Below, piece by piece: positions 44,244-57,000 of a DNA stretch of 64,000 bases. Positions within the stretch are counted from its first letter, which is position 1. Each line of letters begins with the position of its first letter. Origin of the DNA: Lycocorax pyrrhopterus obiensis (lineage: Eukaryota; Chordata; Aves; Passeriformes; Paradisaeidae); contig JACSVZ010000025.1 of the NCBI GenBank assembly GCA_014706295.1, forward strand, positions 1,240,001 through 1,304,000. Reading direction: 5' to 3'. Made by a program: the position numbers and the translations under genes. A model generated the notes under the pieces. The model was not told the DNA's origin, made no database searches, and saw only the letters and a list, made by a program, of their open reading frames with translations.

Positions 44244-47200
44244 CGCATTGAAAAATGAAATATTTCTGTAATATTAAATCCGTCCAATTGATCAAAGTGT
44301 GGTGTCAAAAAATGTTGTAAGCGCTTCTTCTCATCCAACCCCCTCAGCAACTGCAAACCAGGGACTTTTCAATACCTTTCTGGAGGCGGCTGGAGGTTAC
44401 CTCTGCCGAAAGAGTCTGTGCAAGGAATGAGTCTGCATTTCTCCAGCAAATTCCCACAGTGGGGACTTACAAAGGGCTGTGGATTTGGCGCATGGAACGG
44501 CAGCACATGTCCTCGGCTTTGGGGGTTTGTCTCCTCAGAGGGCCATAATCTGTCCTGATACAGCCTTGCCTAGTGGGATGGCCAGAAAAGGGGTGAGAAA
44601 GGAAATTTTTTCTTCCCTGATTCAGCTTGATGAGTAACCACTGGGAGATTTATGGGTGTTTCCCCTCCCCTCATGTTTTTCTTTCCCTGCTTACTTTCAC
44701 TGGAGAACAAGAAAACCAAACAAACCAGAAACCTCAAATATTTGGTCACTGTTCGAGGAAGCAAACACGGAGTGTGTCCAAACATTTGGAGAGGTGGGAA
44801 GCTGGGGTATTGCACAGCGGGATAAATGCAAAATGTGTCCAGAAAAGAAAGATTTTTTTGGAAAGCTGTCAATGAGGAAAAGCTGAGAGGGTTTGGGGGT
44901 TGCTTTGTGTAGAAAATAAGGGATGGTTTTCTTCAAGTGGATACTGTGGATAAGACTGAACAGTCTTGCAGTGAACAGAGGAGGAGAAATCAGCTTGGTT
45001 TCAACAAGAAAGCTGAAAGAGGAATAAAACCCCCACTTCTGCTGGAGTGGTGGGGTATGGGACAGGGAACGTGGGCTGTTATGGACTCACCTTCATCGGC
45101 ATTCACTAGGAACAGGTCAACCAAATACCTGTGGTTGTTTCCATGCTCTCATCCAGCCCCTGGAGCTGGAAGGAGAGTGACCCAATATTCCCTTTAACTC
45201 TCAGAAGCCAATTCTCCAGCACCTTGTATCACCTTTGGTTCTGCTGTTTTGACATGAAACTCTGGTTGTCTTCAAAGAAAACCACGGGGGAAGGCAAGGA
45301 CCCGTCTGTTGCATCTGTTTGCATATCAGGGAAGGCTTTCGCTCGCTCCAGGAGGACTCATTTATTCCTGCGGCTGCGTGGGGACGTGCTCAGAACTTCC
45401 ATAAAATGTGTGAGGAGCAGCAAGTGTTGCTTCATCTCCTGGTGAATGAGCAGCAATTTCAAAGAGCAAAGCAAGGAGTGAAAGGCTCCTGTTCTCTCAC
45501 ACTGTGCCTCAGTGTCCCCCAGCTCCTGGATGCGCATGAGAGATCAAAAGGTGGAAATCTCCACTCTCCCACATATCGATCCCTTTGCTTTAGGAGCTCT
45601 TTGTGCTATCGACTCACCCTCCTGAGGGAAAATAAGCATTTTCCTTAGTTACACAAATGGACACACAGGTGTAAAAGAGATGAAGTCATTTTTCAGAAAG
45701 TCACTGACAGAAACGAGGGAAAGTCAGAGCCCTCCTTCCCTGGCACGGCCCCTGGTGAACCTCTGGAGAACCCAAAGGAAGGTCTCAAACAGCCCTACAG
45801 AAATGCAGCAAAGAGATGGATTGCTGCAACTCTGCTGCCTACCAAATTAGAAACAATTTAAGGATTTAAGGATTAAGTGCCATTAATTACTGCCCAACAA
45901 ATGCTGATCTACAATGGAGCACTTGTGGAAATGGAGAGAGAAGTTTCTGCGTGAATACTAAATGGCTTCATTAATGCTCAGTGCAATTTCATTGAGTGAT
46001 AAATTAATTAGCTTGATGCTCCAAGAATTACTGAGCAGGACCGTGGGCACACGTGATGAAGGGACAGCAGGAGCCCAGTGTCCCCTTGCCTGGGCAGAGC
46101 AGATCACACAGGTGTGGGACACACCAGGGCAAGGTAAGGGGAGTAAAGAAAGAGGAAATTGGGGTTCTGAGAGAGGAAAAACCCGAAGTGCTGCTCTGGA
46201 TTTCCTCATCTGGATTGTCTGATCTGGAAAACACTTGAGGTTCCAGAGGTCAGGATGAGAGCAGGGGGATCGAGGTCATTATTTTCCTGTTGCATCTGGA
46301 GATGATGCTTTACCCTCCTGCTGTTGTGCTGCCAGTGATGGGTTGGTTGGACATCATCCCTGCTCCTTGTATTTCTGTTCCCTCCATCCTTTCTGTTCAG
46401 CCATAACCACGGGGCTGACCAGACCTTCCCAGCCACTGATTTCCTTCGGCTCCAGGGCTCGTGCTGGGTGCTCTTCCCATCACATTCCAGGATAAGGGAG
46501 GTTGGAGTTTGCGTCCTCTTTATCCAACACTTGTGGCAAACTCTTGGAGCATCCCAGGTTCCTTGGAATTGCTCCAGGGCATGTTTACCTGGGCCTGGAG
46601 AAACGCTTGGTGCTTCCAAAGTCTGTGAGAGCTTCGTCTGGCACAGCAGCCCAGCAAAGCAGTGACAGCTTGAACTGGAGTCTGCTCCCCGGCAGCATTT
46701 TCTCCCCGAAGCAGTGGAGGAGGAGGAGGAGGGAGCAGCATCCATCCAGGATGTCTGGCAGTGAGTAATTCCAGTTTCTCCTCGGGCTGTCATGCCATGA
46801 CAGCTGCCTGGGCAGAGCCTCGCCGCCCCCCTTCCGCACATGTTACCTGGAGTTCAGCATCGGATTTCTGTCCCTCAAGACTTTTTAGCCACCCGTGCCG
46901 TCGCAGCGTTATTGATTGCTTACCCAGCCGTGGCTGGAGCTGGATTAGGTGTGAATACAGCACTGCCCCAGCAGGCCCAGAGCAGGCCAGGATGCTCAGA
47001 GCCTCCTTTCGCCATTTAGCTCTTTTTAACTCTTTTCTGTGTTGCTCTTTGGCTGCCTCCCGTGCCTCGCTCTGTGCCTCGCTCTTCCCCAGCACATTTG
47101 CAGTGGCTGTACAAGTTGTGTGATTTCGTAGCTCTGAGCAAGTCCCTCCTTGCCCCAAGGTTTGGGTTCCCTCAGCTTGTTTGGTTCCCACTCCTGAAGG

Positions 47201-47280
47201 CAGAGGGTGGGGAATTGCAGAGGCAGACTTTGTTCCTCCCTGCCAAGGGGGAATCAAACAGTGAGGACATGTTTGTGCCC

Positions 47281-47310
47281 CTCCATCCCTCTCCATCCCT
47301 CTCCATCATT
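47281..47310. repeat. 10-base tandem CTCCATCCCT, three units
   Basis: Two exact units and a diverged third (CTCCATCATT). Simple tandem repeat. Confidence 0.8.
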
Positions 47311-47714
47311 CCTCTCCCAACCTCTGCAAGAAAACCCACATTAGGGTCACCAGCTCTCGACATCATGAGACATTGGGACTCTTGTCTTGGTGCAGCCTTC
47401 AAGACTTAGCACAAATATTGCAGGTCTGCTTTGGCCAAGAGGGATGGCTGTGCAGGATGCCCAAGGGGAGGAACGCAGGTGGATGTGGAGACTCCTCTCT
47501 GCTCTGAAGGGCCCTCCTGGCTCCTGGTCCAGGCCCGGCTCACATTTGGGAGCTCACAAATGAGATGAGCCGAGTTTCTCACATCCCTTGCCCTGCCCAT
47601 GGAGACGTGTCCTGGATTGGCCATTACGGACCAGAGCAGGAATATCAAATTAACAGCCCTCAGGCTCTCAACACGCAGAACTCACACCAAAGTTTTTCTA
47701 ACGTAATGAGCTGG

Positions 47715-47722
47715 TATAAAAG
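47715..47722 (+). promoter_or_regulatory. TATA-box match TATAAAAG
   Basis: Context CTGGTATAAAAGCAGCCAG. No transcript or gene is visible downstream, so it is low confidence and may be chance. Confidence 0.15.
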
Positions 47723-49643
47723 CAGCCAGAGGGAGACATCCTCAGCTTTATTGGGCTGGCAAAGCCAGGCACAGAGCTGTGCATTCTGGAGTGCCATCTT
47801 CTGGCACCTGGAATGTGAACTCCTCGCATTCCTGTGTGGCTGGAGCAATCTGGTAACACAGAGCTGTGCCAGGAACGAGGAAAGAAGATTTCCAGGATTT
47901 TCCAGTGTATCCTTGAAAGATGCATGGAGTGCAGATGCTTTTTTTTTAGCATCCCCCCATCCCTTTGGCTGCCGGGTACCTGCCTGTGCCAGCACGAGGA
48001 GCCACGCATCTGCAGGGAGCCGATATTGGCTCCCCGTGCCAGCTTGGGAAGCATCTGTTTCCTGGTTTATTTATCCCCTCTGCAGTCACCACGGGAGGAT
48101 AATCTCAGTGACATGCCACATCTTGTTTACAGCCGGCCCCTGAAAAGTTAGAAGTGCAAGTTGTGGGGTGGGGAGGGGGCGGAGGAGGACGCGGAGTCGC
48201 ACACTCTGGGGACTGAAAGGGGACTTGGGGAAATGTATAAAATATTAAATGACATCGTGGCAAGACACAGACAGGGGGAGAACAATAATTGAAGTAAACA
48301 GCACATCAAAAGCCTGGCTAAAACTCACATTTAAATTTCAAGACAACGCAGAAACAGCTCATGTAGCCGTGTGTAAATGTGTTTCCAGGAACCTTTTAAG
48401 AATATTAACAATGATGGAAGCAGAACAGCAATGATTCAGACTTTATGTTATGTGACAATACAGGAGGCCACCAGACTCCTGCCTGGCTGCTGGCATAAGG
48501 AAGCTGATGAGAGCCTGGATCTTGCCAGAAGAGCAGGTTTCTTTCCAGGGAGTGAGAGATCCCGAAGTGAGCAAGGATGGAGCCTCTTCTCTTGCCAGGG
48601 ATGTGCAGGGTTTCCTTCAGCCCCACGGGGGGCTGCACCCCTGAAAATTACATGACAGGGGCTTCCATGGGTTTGTTCCCTACATTCAGTCCCATGTTGT
48701 GTCCTGCTGTCTGCTTCCCAGGCTTTGTCCTAATTAGTTTTAAACGTTCCTGGTCAGTCTCCTGTGTGTTCTTGCTCGGGATCCTCCGATGTGTTGCTGC
48801 TTTCTTGACTTTCCATTTGCTTGCAGCCACCAATTGCTCCTGGTGTTGCCTCCTCCTCCATTCCAGCCTGGAGCACATGGAGTCACCACACCTGAGGCCT
48901 GAATATAGCAGAGAACATAACTGGAAAACTCAGGTCAGGCCTGAAGCCGTGCAAGACAAGCTGAGCAGCCCCTTCCCTCCCCAGCTCCGCTCTCCAGCAG
49001 CACGTTTGAATTAAGGGCCAGAAATCAGCGTCAGATTTGTCTGGACTCCAGCAATGAGCACCTTTGGGCTATAGAGCAAATCTCTTAATTATTCCCCGTG
49101 CCTTTTGCCCTCATCTGTACAAGGACTACAAAAGCTCTGTCCTTGGGGAGCCCGAATTCTCCTTAGTCCTGATAATACCGTGATTTACGGAGGATTTCCC
49201 AACGAGCCTTCAGGGCACGGTGTTACCTAATGGAAGTAATTAAAAAGCATTGGGAATTGACCCCCTGAAAGTGCAGGCAGCTGCAGATGGAATAAGGGAA
49301 TTAAGAGGCTGCAGAGAGCCGCAGGAGCGTGTGCCTTCCTCCTGAGCCACAGTGGGATCGTGGGCTCGGAATGGGGGCTCGGGGAGGGGATGCCATGAGG
49401 GCCTGAACAGGAAAGTTTCAGGTGGTTTATTTTTTCACTTGACTCTGTATTTTCATGAGGCCTTTTGGATATTTCAAGCATGGGAGGTTCTTCCTGGGGG
49501 ACTGCATGAAGGTTTAACTTCCCACGAGGTTCAATTTCCCACCAGTTGAAGTTTCCAGACTTTTCTGTTGTCTTGGAGCAATAGCAAACCCTTCACATCC
49601 TTCTGTGCTGCAGCTCCCAAGCTGTTCAAAGGAGAGCATTCAC

Positions 49644-49905
49644 TCTGGAGCTGTGTCAGGAGAGGTTTAGGTTGGATATTAGGGAAAGGTTCTTCCCCCA
49701 GAGGGTGCTGGGCACTGCCCAGGCTCCCCAGGGAATGGGCACGGCCCCGAGGCTGCCAGAGCTCCAGGAGCATTTGGACAGCGCTGCCAGGGATGCCCAG
49801 GGTGGGATTGTTGGGGTGGCTGTGCAGGAACAGGGGTTGGAGCAGATGATGCCTGTGGGTCCCTTCCAGCTCAGGATATTCTGTGATTCTCTGATTCCAT
49901 GATTT
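49644..49905 (+). mobile_element. CR1 LINE fragment, GGGTGCTGGGCACTGCCCAG subtype
   Basis: Begins TCTGGAGCTGTGTCAGGAGA, continues GGGTGCTGGGCACTGCCCAG and CCAGAGCTCCAGGAGC, and ends CCAGCTCAGGATATTCTGTG, ATTCTCTG and ATTCCATGATTT. The tail holds three ATTCTGTG-type 8-base units, a hallmark of CR1 ends. Very similar to 19769-20031. Confidence 0.94.
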
Positions 49906-51927
49906 ATATACTTGGGGGAACTGAGGCATGGCATGGGGGGACAAGTCTGAAGGGGACAGTGCCCTTTTCCCAGGTCTCCAGACTGAGAAGGGAATCCTGC
50001 TGCTCTCTAAGCAAGCAGCAAACAGTGCTGGCAGCTGGGATGAGCCTCAGGATAGCTTTACCCATGAAATATCTGTGTTGCTGCTCCTTCCCAGGGCATT
50101 CCAGCACCAGATGGACACCCGTAACAATTTCCAGGCATGATTGTCTTCAGAATATTCCAGTCGCTCCTGGGCAATTTGCATCCCAAGTTCGCAGGAGGTT
50201 GGTCCCACGTCCCAAGGACAAGCTTTGCATGGACCAAACACTTCCTTTGCCAAACTCTTTGGCCCTCAGTACAGGAAAGCATAGCTTGGTTTTGGCAAAG
50301 AGCAGCTCAAAACACGTTTGGGGTTTTTGTGGTGCCTGGTGAAAATCCAACACCACATGAAGCCCTTTCCCAAAGCATCATGGGTTTAGCCAGGACAGGA
50401 TTTCCCTTTTTTCCCCTTGCACAGAGAGTGGCTGAGTCTCCCATCAGGATTTTCCCAGCATGCAGATGTTGTTGTGACCTAGATGCTTAAGCATTCATTT
50501 ACTGCTGAAGTTTTGCGTTTAGAGGTCTTAAGAGTTCGGATCATGGGCTGTCTGGAAATCTCTGAAAGGGAAAAATACCCAGGGCAGCTCACGAGTTGCG
50601 AGAGAAAAGTGATTTGACGTTCTTATGCCTCCATTTATTGGCAGCCCACAATGAGATGTAAAGAAATGTCAGAAAATCCCATGTGCACGTTGGTTTGGAT
50701 CGGGGAAAAATTGCTGTTTGCTTCTGCCCGGAGGCTACGAGTCGCTCTGCTAATGCAGAAGGCACTAAAATGACCCCTTTGTTTTTCCTATGATCACTTC
50801 TGATAGCGCGCTCTGCCAGAGATATCATATCTTTGATCTCTCTGTGCTGATGTTAAGTCTCTCTTGAGTTCAGTAGCATCTCCTTGAGATTAATACTTCA
50901 TGGCATTCTCAGCACCAAGCTGTCCTAACCCATACATCACAGGATGTCACGCTTCGCACTTGCCTCTGCCTCAATGACTTCACGCTGGCACCATAAATAA
51001 CCCTTGGCCGGCTCCGCTCCCGCCGTCCGCATGTGCAGAGTTCCACGAGGAACACGGGAGCTCTCCGGAGGTGAGGAGGGAAGGGATGCTCCTGTGGCAC
51101 AGCAGGCACGAGGATGGCCCTGCCTCCCTCCCCGCAGGGAGGAGGGTGCTGGGATTTTGCGAGGGTTATTCCTGATCCGTCTCCGGGCGCAGGGAGGGAT
51201 CGCGCTCGGCGGTTGCTCCGCGACGCCTTATAGGGAGTGACAAAGCGATGTACCCCAAGGGGACCCATCTGCCAGCCAGCTCCTTCCACATCTCCTCCGT
51301 TAGGCGAGTTAGGAAAATCACTTTCTGCTTCGGATTTTACTTTGGCTCTGGCTTCTTTGCTTCCTGATTTGTTTTCCAGGGGCTGGGCGAGCAGGCTGGG
51401 CTCTGTTAGCAGGACAGGCTGGGTGTAAAAACACCTGCCCCCTGCTTCGGGAGATGTGTGAAATGCTGCCAAACCCCGGCGCTGCAGCCCTGCAAAAGGC
51501 ACCAAAATTCAGCTGCAGCTGACTCAGAGCCCTCTGAAAGCCTCTGATCACCCTGATCCCATGGGAGGCTACGGCTGCAAATCCCCCACCTTGCCCAGAG
51601 CAAAAAAGGAGTTTTAAGGGAATTTAGAACATTACATCCAGCAGATGTTGGGGTTCTTTGAAATGCCGAGTGTTGAGCAGGATCTGGCAATGTGGAGCAG
51701 GCTACAGGCTGCTGAGGCCTTGACGCTCTTGGGATTTAAACAAGGTCATGGCCATGATCCAGACAGGGAGCAGGAGAGGTCCTGGTCTAGGGCATGCTTG
51801 AGTTTGAGGTTGGGAGATGTCCCCAGGGCATGGAATCTGCTGTGGTCTGAGTGGTTTGGAGTGAAGAGGACTTTGCAAGGTCTTTTTTTTAATCCAGGGT
51901 CCATAACTTCCATCTCGAATATTACTC
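49906..51927. other. Unique interval with a CpG-rich patch
   Basis: No transposon is recognised. Bases 50990-51240 are CG-rich and are listed separately. Open frames across that patch on both strands follow from its low stop-codon content. No gene is called. Confidence 0.5.
50990..51240. promoter_or_regulatory. CpG-rich patch, possible small promoter or enhancer
   Basis: CG dinucleotides cluster here (CCGGCTCCGCTCCCGCCGTC, then CGCGCTCGGCGG and TCCGCGACGCC) while the flanks are CpG-poor. A TATA-like CATAAATAA lies at its left edge (about 50992) and, on the minus strand, CCTATAAGGCG lies at its right edge. A CpG cluster with opposed TATA-like motifs could mark a bidirectional start region. 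Supporting transcript evidence is lacking. Confidence 0.3.
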
Positions 51928-52030
51928 TCAGGCACAGGGTGGGATTCTTGACCCTGTGCAGGGTCAGGAGGTGGACTCGATGACCCTGGTGGGTCCCTTC
52001 CAACCCAGAATATCCTATGATTCTATGGTT
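51928..52030 (+). mobile_element. CR1 LINE tail (about 103 bases)
   Basis: Reads CTCAGGCACAGGGTGGGATT, GTGCAGGGTCAGGAGGTGGA, CTCGATGACCCTGGTGGGTC and CCTTCCAACCCAGAATATCC, ending TATGATTCTATGG. The 'GTGCAGGGTCAGGAG' and 'GATGACCCTGGTGGGTC' segments mark a separate CR1 subtype. Confidence 0.87.
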
Positions 52031-52587
52031 CCCATGGTTTGGCTGGTGCTGTTGATGTACAAGGTGCTGCTCAGTGACTCTCTTCCAGAGACTGGGGACA
52101 TGAGTCTTGTCCAGTGCTGAAAACTCCTCGGGCTTCACCTCTTCAAGCTCAGAGACTCTGTGAACTCACAGGTCCGTGAGGTCCCCGTTACCTCACGCCC
52201 CACAGGCTCCCTCCTGGTCTGTGGTGCACGGGGTGAGGGGGGGAGGAGCTGCTGCCCTTCCATCCCCAGCCCAGAACAGAGTCTGTGTCATTTCTGCACA
52301 GCGTGGGGTTAGTGAGGAAAAATCCTTCCACTGCCTCAGACTGGATTTACAGAGATAATTGAAAGGAAGAAGGGAGGTCTCTGGGGAAGGAGTGAAAACG
52401 CCGGCACTCGGCAGGGCTGAGATGAGATGTCCTGCAGTCCGTGACCCTCCTGTTCGTGCCAGACGGGCTCTGTGTCCCCTCAGGGTCCCTCCACAGCGCC
52501 AGTTGCAGCTCCCTATGGACAAAGGGGCTGTTCCATCTCATTTCTGTTATAATCTCCTCTTTTAAAGCACATTTAATCCACTCCGAG
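52031..52587. other. Unique non-coding DNA
   Basis: No repeat or gene is recognised. Confidence 0.55.
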
Positions 52588-52708
52588 CAGTGTTCAAGGC
52601 CAGTTTGGATGGGGAAGCAACTTGATCTGGTGGGTGACATCTCTGCCCATTGCAGGGGCTTGGGAAGAGATGATCTTCAAGGTCCCTTCCAATCCAAACC
52701 ATTCTGAT
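52588..52708 (+). mobile_element. CR1 LINE tail (about 121 bases)
   Basis: Starts CAGTGTTCAAGGCCAGTTTG, continues TTGATCTGGTGGGTGACATC and GATGATCTTCAAGGTCCCTT, and ends CCAATCCAAACCATTCTGA. More diverged than neighbouring copies. Confidence 0.88.
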
Positions 52709-53614
52709 TTAAGGCTGGAAGCACCACTTGAGCAGAGCCAAAGGGTGCCTGGCCCAAAGAGCAGCCACCAAACAGACACCAGAAGGGATGTCTGCCCAAA
52801 AGAGGCACTGAGGGCACCCCACGAGGCTTTTTCTCCCCCCAAAAAAGGGATATATGGGGTGCGTTCGGTTTAATCCTGGCTGGACTGGCCATTTCTGTGT
52901 TGAAGTCGAGATGTGAAGCAGACTGTGCCGCACCTCTGCTGCTCCCTCTAATAGCAACCCAAATAATTAGCACTGATAAGCCTGGCCCTAACGAGAGCCT
53001 GTTGCTAATGGGGTGCAGCAGGCTGGGAGTGCAGGTACCGCATGTGCCTTGCGGGCTGGGCGGCTGCTAATGAGGAGGGACGATGCAATTAGAGAAACCC
53101 CCTTTTTTTCTAATTCTCCACCAGACTCTGGGAAAAAGGGTTTCATTTTTTAAAGTTCTGTCACACCAGGTTAGAGTATTAACAATCACGGTTCGCTGCT
53201 ATCTGTATTTGTTCCATTTGTGGCATTTATGATGGTTATCCACATTAATTATTTCGCTGCTTAAGTCCCTTCTAATTTCAGAGCACTGTTATTTCCAAGA
53301 AAGATGGATATTAAATATGCCACACATCAGCGCGGGGTGGCATTACACCGTGCTATTAAGTTCTGATGCGAGGACTTGGCAAAAAATAACTTTGCTATTT
53401 GTAATCACCGTGAAGTGTTTTAGTGTTGCAGCTTGGAATAAGAAATAAAGATGATGACAGGAACTGATTTCTTATTAGGACGCGGTGCAGGAGTTTACAT
53501 AAATCAGGAAGGAAATAACAAGGTAACCCTTGGCTGGCCAGATCCGTGTGGGTGCCTGTTGGATGGGGACTGATGGGGAATACGGGGGTGCAAAGTCTTT
53601 GAGGGGGCCTCACT
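52709..53614. other. Unique DNA, AT-rich from 53140
   Basis: No transposon is recognised. Bases 53140-53520 are AT-rich and CpG-poor and could be conserved non-coding DNA. Confidence 0.5.
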
Positions 53615-54036
53615 GAGGGCTGGAGCCCCTCTGCTCTGGAGCCAGACTGGGAGAGCTGGGGGTGCTCACCTGGAGAGGAGAAGGCTCCAGGGAGAGCTCA
53701 GAGCTCCTTCCAGGGCCTGAAGGGGCTCCAGGAGAGCTGGAGAGGGACTGGGGACAAGGGCTGGAGGGACAGGACACAGGGAATGGCTTCCCAGTGCCAG
53801 AGGGCAGGGATGGATGGGATATTGGGAAGGAATTGTTCCCTGGGAGGGTGGGGAGGCCCTGGCACAGGGTGCCCAGAGAAGCCGTGGCTGCCCCTGGATC
53901 CCTGGCAGTGTCCAAGGCCAGGCTGGACAGTGGGGTTTGGAGCAGCCTGGGACAGTGGAAGGTGTCCCTGCCCATGGCAGGGGGGGACTGGATGAGCTTT
54001 AAGGTCCCTTCCCACCCAAACCACTCGAGGATTCTT
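53615..54036 (+). mobile_element. CR1 LINE fragment, 3' 420 bases, well preserved
   Basis: Begins GAGGGCTGGAGCCCCTCTGC, continues GGGAGAGCTGGGGGTGCTCA, GAGGCCCTGGCACAGGGTGC and CCATGGCAGGGGGGGACTGG, and ends AAGGTCCCTTCCCACCCAAA and CCACTCGAGGATTC. It is close to the 16881-17349 copy. The plus-strand frame of 299 codons starting inside it is repeat-derived plus unrelated downstream sequence. Confidence 0.95.
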
Positions 54037-57000
54037 CAGTCTCCACCCAGTACCAAGGCTCTTTATCCACCCTGGAGAGGAGGTGAGACTCTGGTTGAGT
54101 GGAATGAACCTTCACCCCAGAAAAGATGGAGAGACCCATCAGTCCCAGGGAAAGAGCTGATACCCCCAGGGGGTTTGGGGCTGGCATGTGAGGATGCAAA
54201 GACTTGGCAGCATTTTTCCTTGGAAAGAAGGAGCCTTTCACTGGCTCACGGGGCTGCATTTTGCACACACAACCCTCTTGCCCTCCCTGGTGTTGTTTCT
54301 GGAAAGGTTCGACTCTTTGGAAGCTGCTGCATTCCCATGGCTTGGAGGTGCTACCCCCTTTCTAACACGAGGGTGAAGCCCCAGGACTGGTGTGAACCTT
54401 CCTGCGAGGGTCCTGCATTCCTGGGAAAGCAAAGCAGAGGGGATTTTACCCATGAGGGGCAAATGGATTCCCCCATCACCCCTGTGTCTCTTAAGGATGT
54501 GGTTCCTGTGCCCGACCAGCACGGGGGGACAGCCAGACAGCCGGGGCGGATGCGACTCTAGGTTGACATTGGACATCCGAGTGCTGCAGCAGCTCTTGCT
54601 GGATCATCCCTGTGAATATGGCTTGATGCACAAGGAGACCCCCTGACATCCTGCCAGGGAGGCAGGAGGGAGGCAGTGCTCCCACGTTTTGGGCAGTGGT
54701 GATGAACCCCTTGCTCCAGAGGCGAAGAGCTGAAGCCGATCATCAAAGGGAAGAGGGAACAGGAATTGTGTGAGGAACTGCTTTGCAGGCTGCCAGAGGT
54801 TGGAGCAACAGCTGGGGATGGGGTTAGGGTTTGCCTTGGGTTGAGCCTAAGGAAGATTCTTTGTGATTTTCAGCAAACCAGTGGTAAAAAAAAAAAACAA
54901 AGAAAGGTTGAGATCAAATGCAGAGCTTTGCTCAACTCCCAGGTGCAATGTTCCCTCTTAGCAACGAGTGTTTGTGTACAGGTTTCGCTAAGAGAGAGGG
55001 ATAATTTGAAATTAAAAGTAAACTAAAGGGGGGAAAAGTGTCCCTCTTATTTTTTCTGCAAGTGTCAAAACAAATCTCTCTAATTCCTTGGGGGAGTTGT
55101 TTGTTTATTTTCTGACTGCTGTGGTTTTAGCTCCTCAAGCCCCGGAAACTTTGCCAAGGCTTCGGTGAGGCATTCCAGCATCTCCAGAGCTGTCTGTGTG
55201 TGAGCTGCATCCACTTGTGAGTCTCAGGTCCAGGGCATGATCCCGAGGGATCAAACCGTATTTCTGGACAGAGGAGCAGCAGCAGTGGGTGCTCAGCAAA
55301 GAGCAGACCAGGAGTGTTGGATGAAGGTCCAACATCATCCAAGTCTGGATGCAGACAAGTCCTTGTGTCCCTCTCTGCTCCGTGTCTCAGCTCCCAAGCA
55401 GCTCCTGCTCAATACAGAAGGATACACCAACCTTTCTCAACTGTTATTGTCTATTAATTAAATGCTAATTAATTATTAAAAGGGTATTTATTGAGATTTA
55501 ACAAGTCTGCAGCCAGAAAACAAGGAAAAAACCCATTGGTGGCAGGTGTTCCGCTGCAGTAATGAGGTTCTTAATAACCAATTGGCATTTGTTTGACTTA
55601 GAATAACATTCTTATTAAATCTAAATCAACTCTTTACTTGAGACACTTAATTACATGGGGGTTATTTTTTTTCCCCGCCACCTTTCCTTGGCGCAGTGGG
55701 AGTTCCCAGCCCGCATCTCCCGGCACCGACGGAGGAGTCTGTGCTTTAATAAATGTGAAAGGTGAGGGTTGTTCATGGAGAGTGGCACTGAAGCCATGAT
55801 TTCCCTGAGCTCCTATCCCTGCCCGTGCTCACGGGAGCTTCCAGGGCTCATTCTCCTTTCATTAGGAAGGCTGGCACATGGGAGAGCTGTTTGGGTGGTG
55901 CCAGCTCCGTGGCCATCCCAGGGCATCCCGAGCATTCTCCTGCCCTGATTTAGGGAGGGAATTACCAGCCTCGCCTTTCGCTTGGTTATTTGTTAGAAAT
56001 CCCATTTAGCACTGGGAGAAGTTGCTGGAAACCCACAGGAGGGGAAATAAAACTCCTTCCAAGCATCTGGGTGACCGTGGTGCCCTGGGGGGAAGAATAG
56101 GCTGCACAAAAAGCCACAGGAATCGCTCTGGCTGGAGCTTTGTGCTGCTGATATGAAGGGGAAAGGCTCCCCACTCCATTATCCAGACACTTTGGTTCCT
56201 TCAGGGTTGGCAGTGACTTTTAAAACGTCGTCGTTGGGAACATTTTTGCCTTGGAAGGAGATGGGAAGGCGGGCAGGGGAGCGACTGCTGCCTTTAATCG
56301 GGATTTAATTACTTCCCCTTTTAATGTGGCTTTTAAAAGGGAAACAAGGATCCCAACCGGGTGCTCTTGTAGCACAAATAACAACGGGGGGGGGAAAAGG
56401 AGAAGTACCCGACAACAACAAACAATCTGTGCTATTACAGGATCATTATTCTGATATTACTTATTTCAGACTTTTTGATACTCTCCAATGCTTGACTTCA
56501 CAGGCTCATTTAGTTCCTTTCAAAAGCAAAGCAGTGCTGCAATTTGCCAGGAGAAAATGTGATAAACGCTGAGAAGGGGGGGAAGGAAATAACTGGGTGA
56601 CCGTAGGGATAAATATATTTATTTTTACAGGCTGGGGAGACGCGTAGGCATGAGGAGAGCATCGTTCATGGCTTCAGAGCCACAGGACAGGGAGCACCTG
56701 AGGGCCTGAGGTTCAAGTGATGGTCATTCCTCCCAAATTTTAAATTGCCTGGGAAGATGGTGGCAGGCAGGAATGCTTTCCTCCACTCCCAGACATTTGG
56801 AATTGTGTCACAGTTGAGGCGGACGTGACACTCACGAATAACACACATCAACTCCATCAGAAGGCAAAAGTACAGAAAAGACATTTTATTCTACGAAGTC
56901 TCCATTTATGTAGTCTCTTGGCACTCATGCTGTGTCCTCATAGGCTTCTACATTAACACCTCTTAAAACTTATTGGTAGGTTGCAACCACCACCCATCAG

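Larger units (their letters stand above)
40592..49643. other. Nine kilobases without recognisable CR1
   Basis: No CR1, LTR or gene is recognised. It contains a two-unit 21-base tandem at 43457-43498, a T/CT-rich run at 44217-44243, a three-unit 10-base tandem at 47281-47310, a short GGA run at 46716-46731 and a TATA-like TATAAAAG at 47715-47722. AT-rich stretches at 44000-44320, 45830-46030 and 48230-48430 could be conserved non-coding DNA. Open frames up to 211 codons (for example 46206-46841, minus) have no domains. Confidence 0.5.

Noticed and set aside
54306..54318. GGTTCGACTC, resembling a tRNA B box
   Set aside because: No A box at the right distance and no cloverleaf can be folded around it.
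53662..54561. 299-codon plus-strand open frame
   Set aside because: The first 120 codons are CR1 3' sequence. The rest has no domain and continues by chance.
54826..54836. GGGGTTAGGGTTT, telomere-like
   Set aside because: A single unit only. There is no array, so it is not an interstitial telomere repeat.
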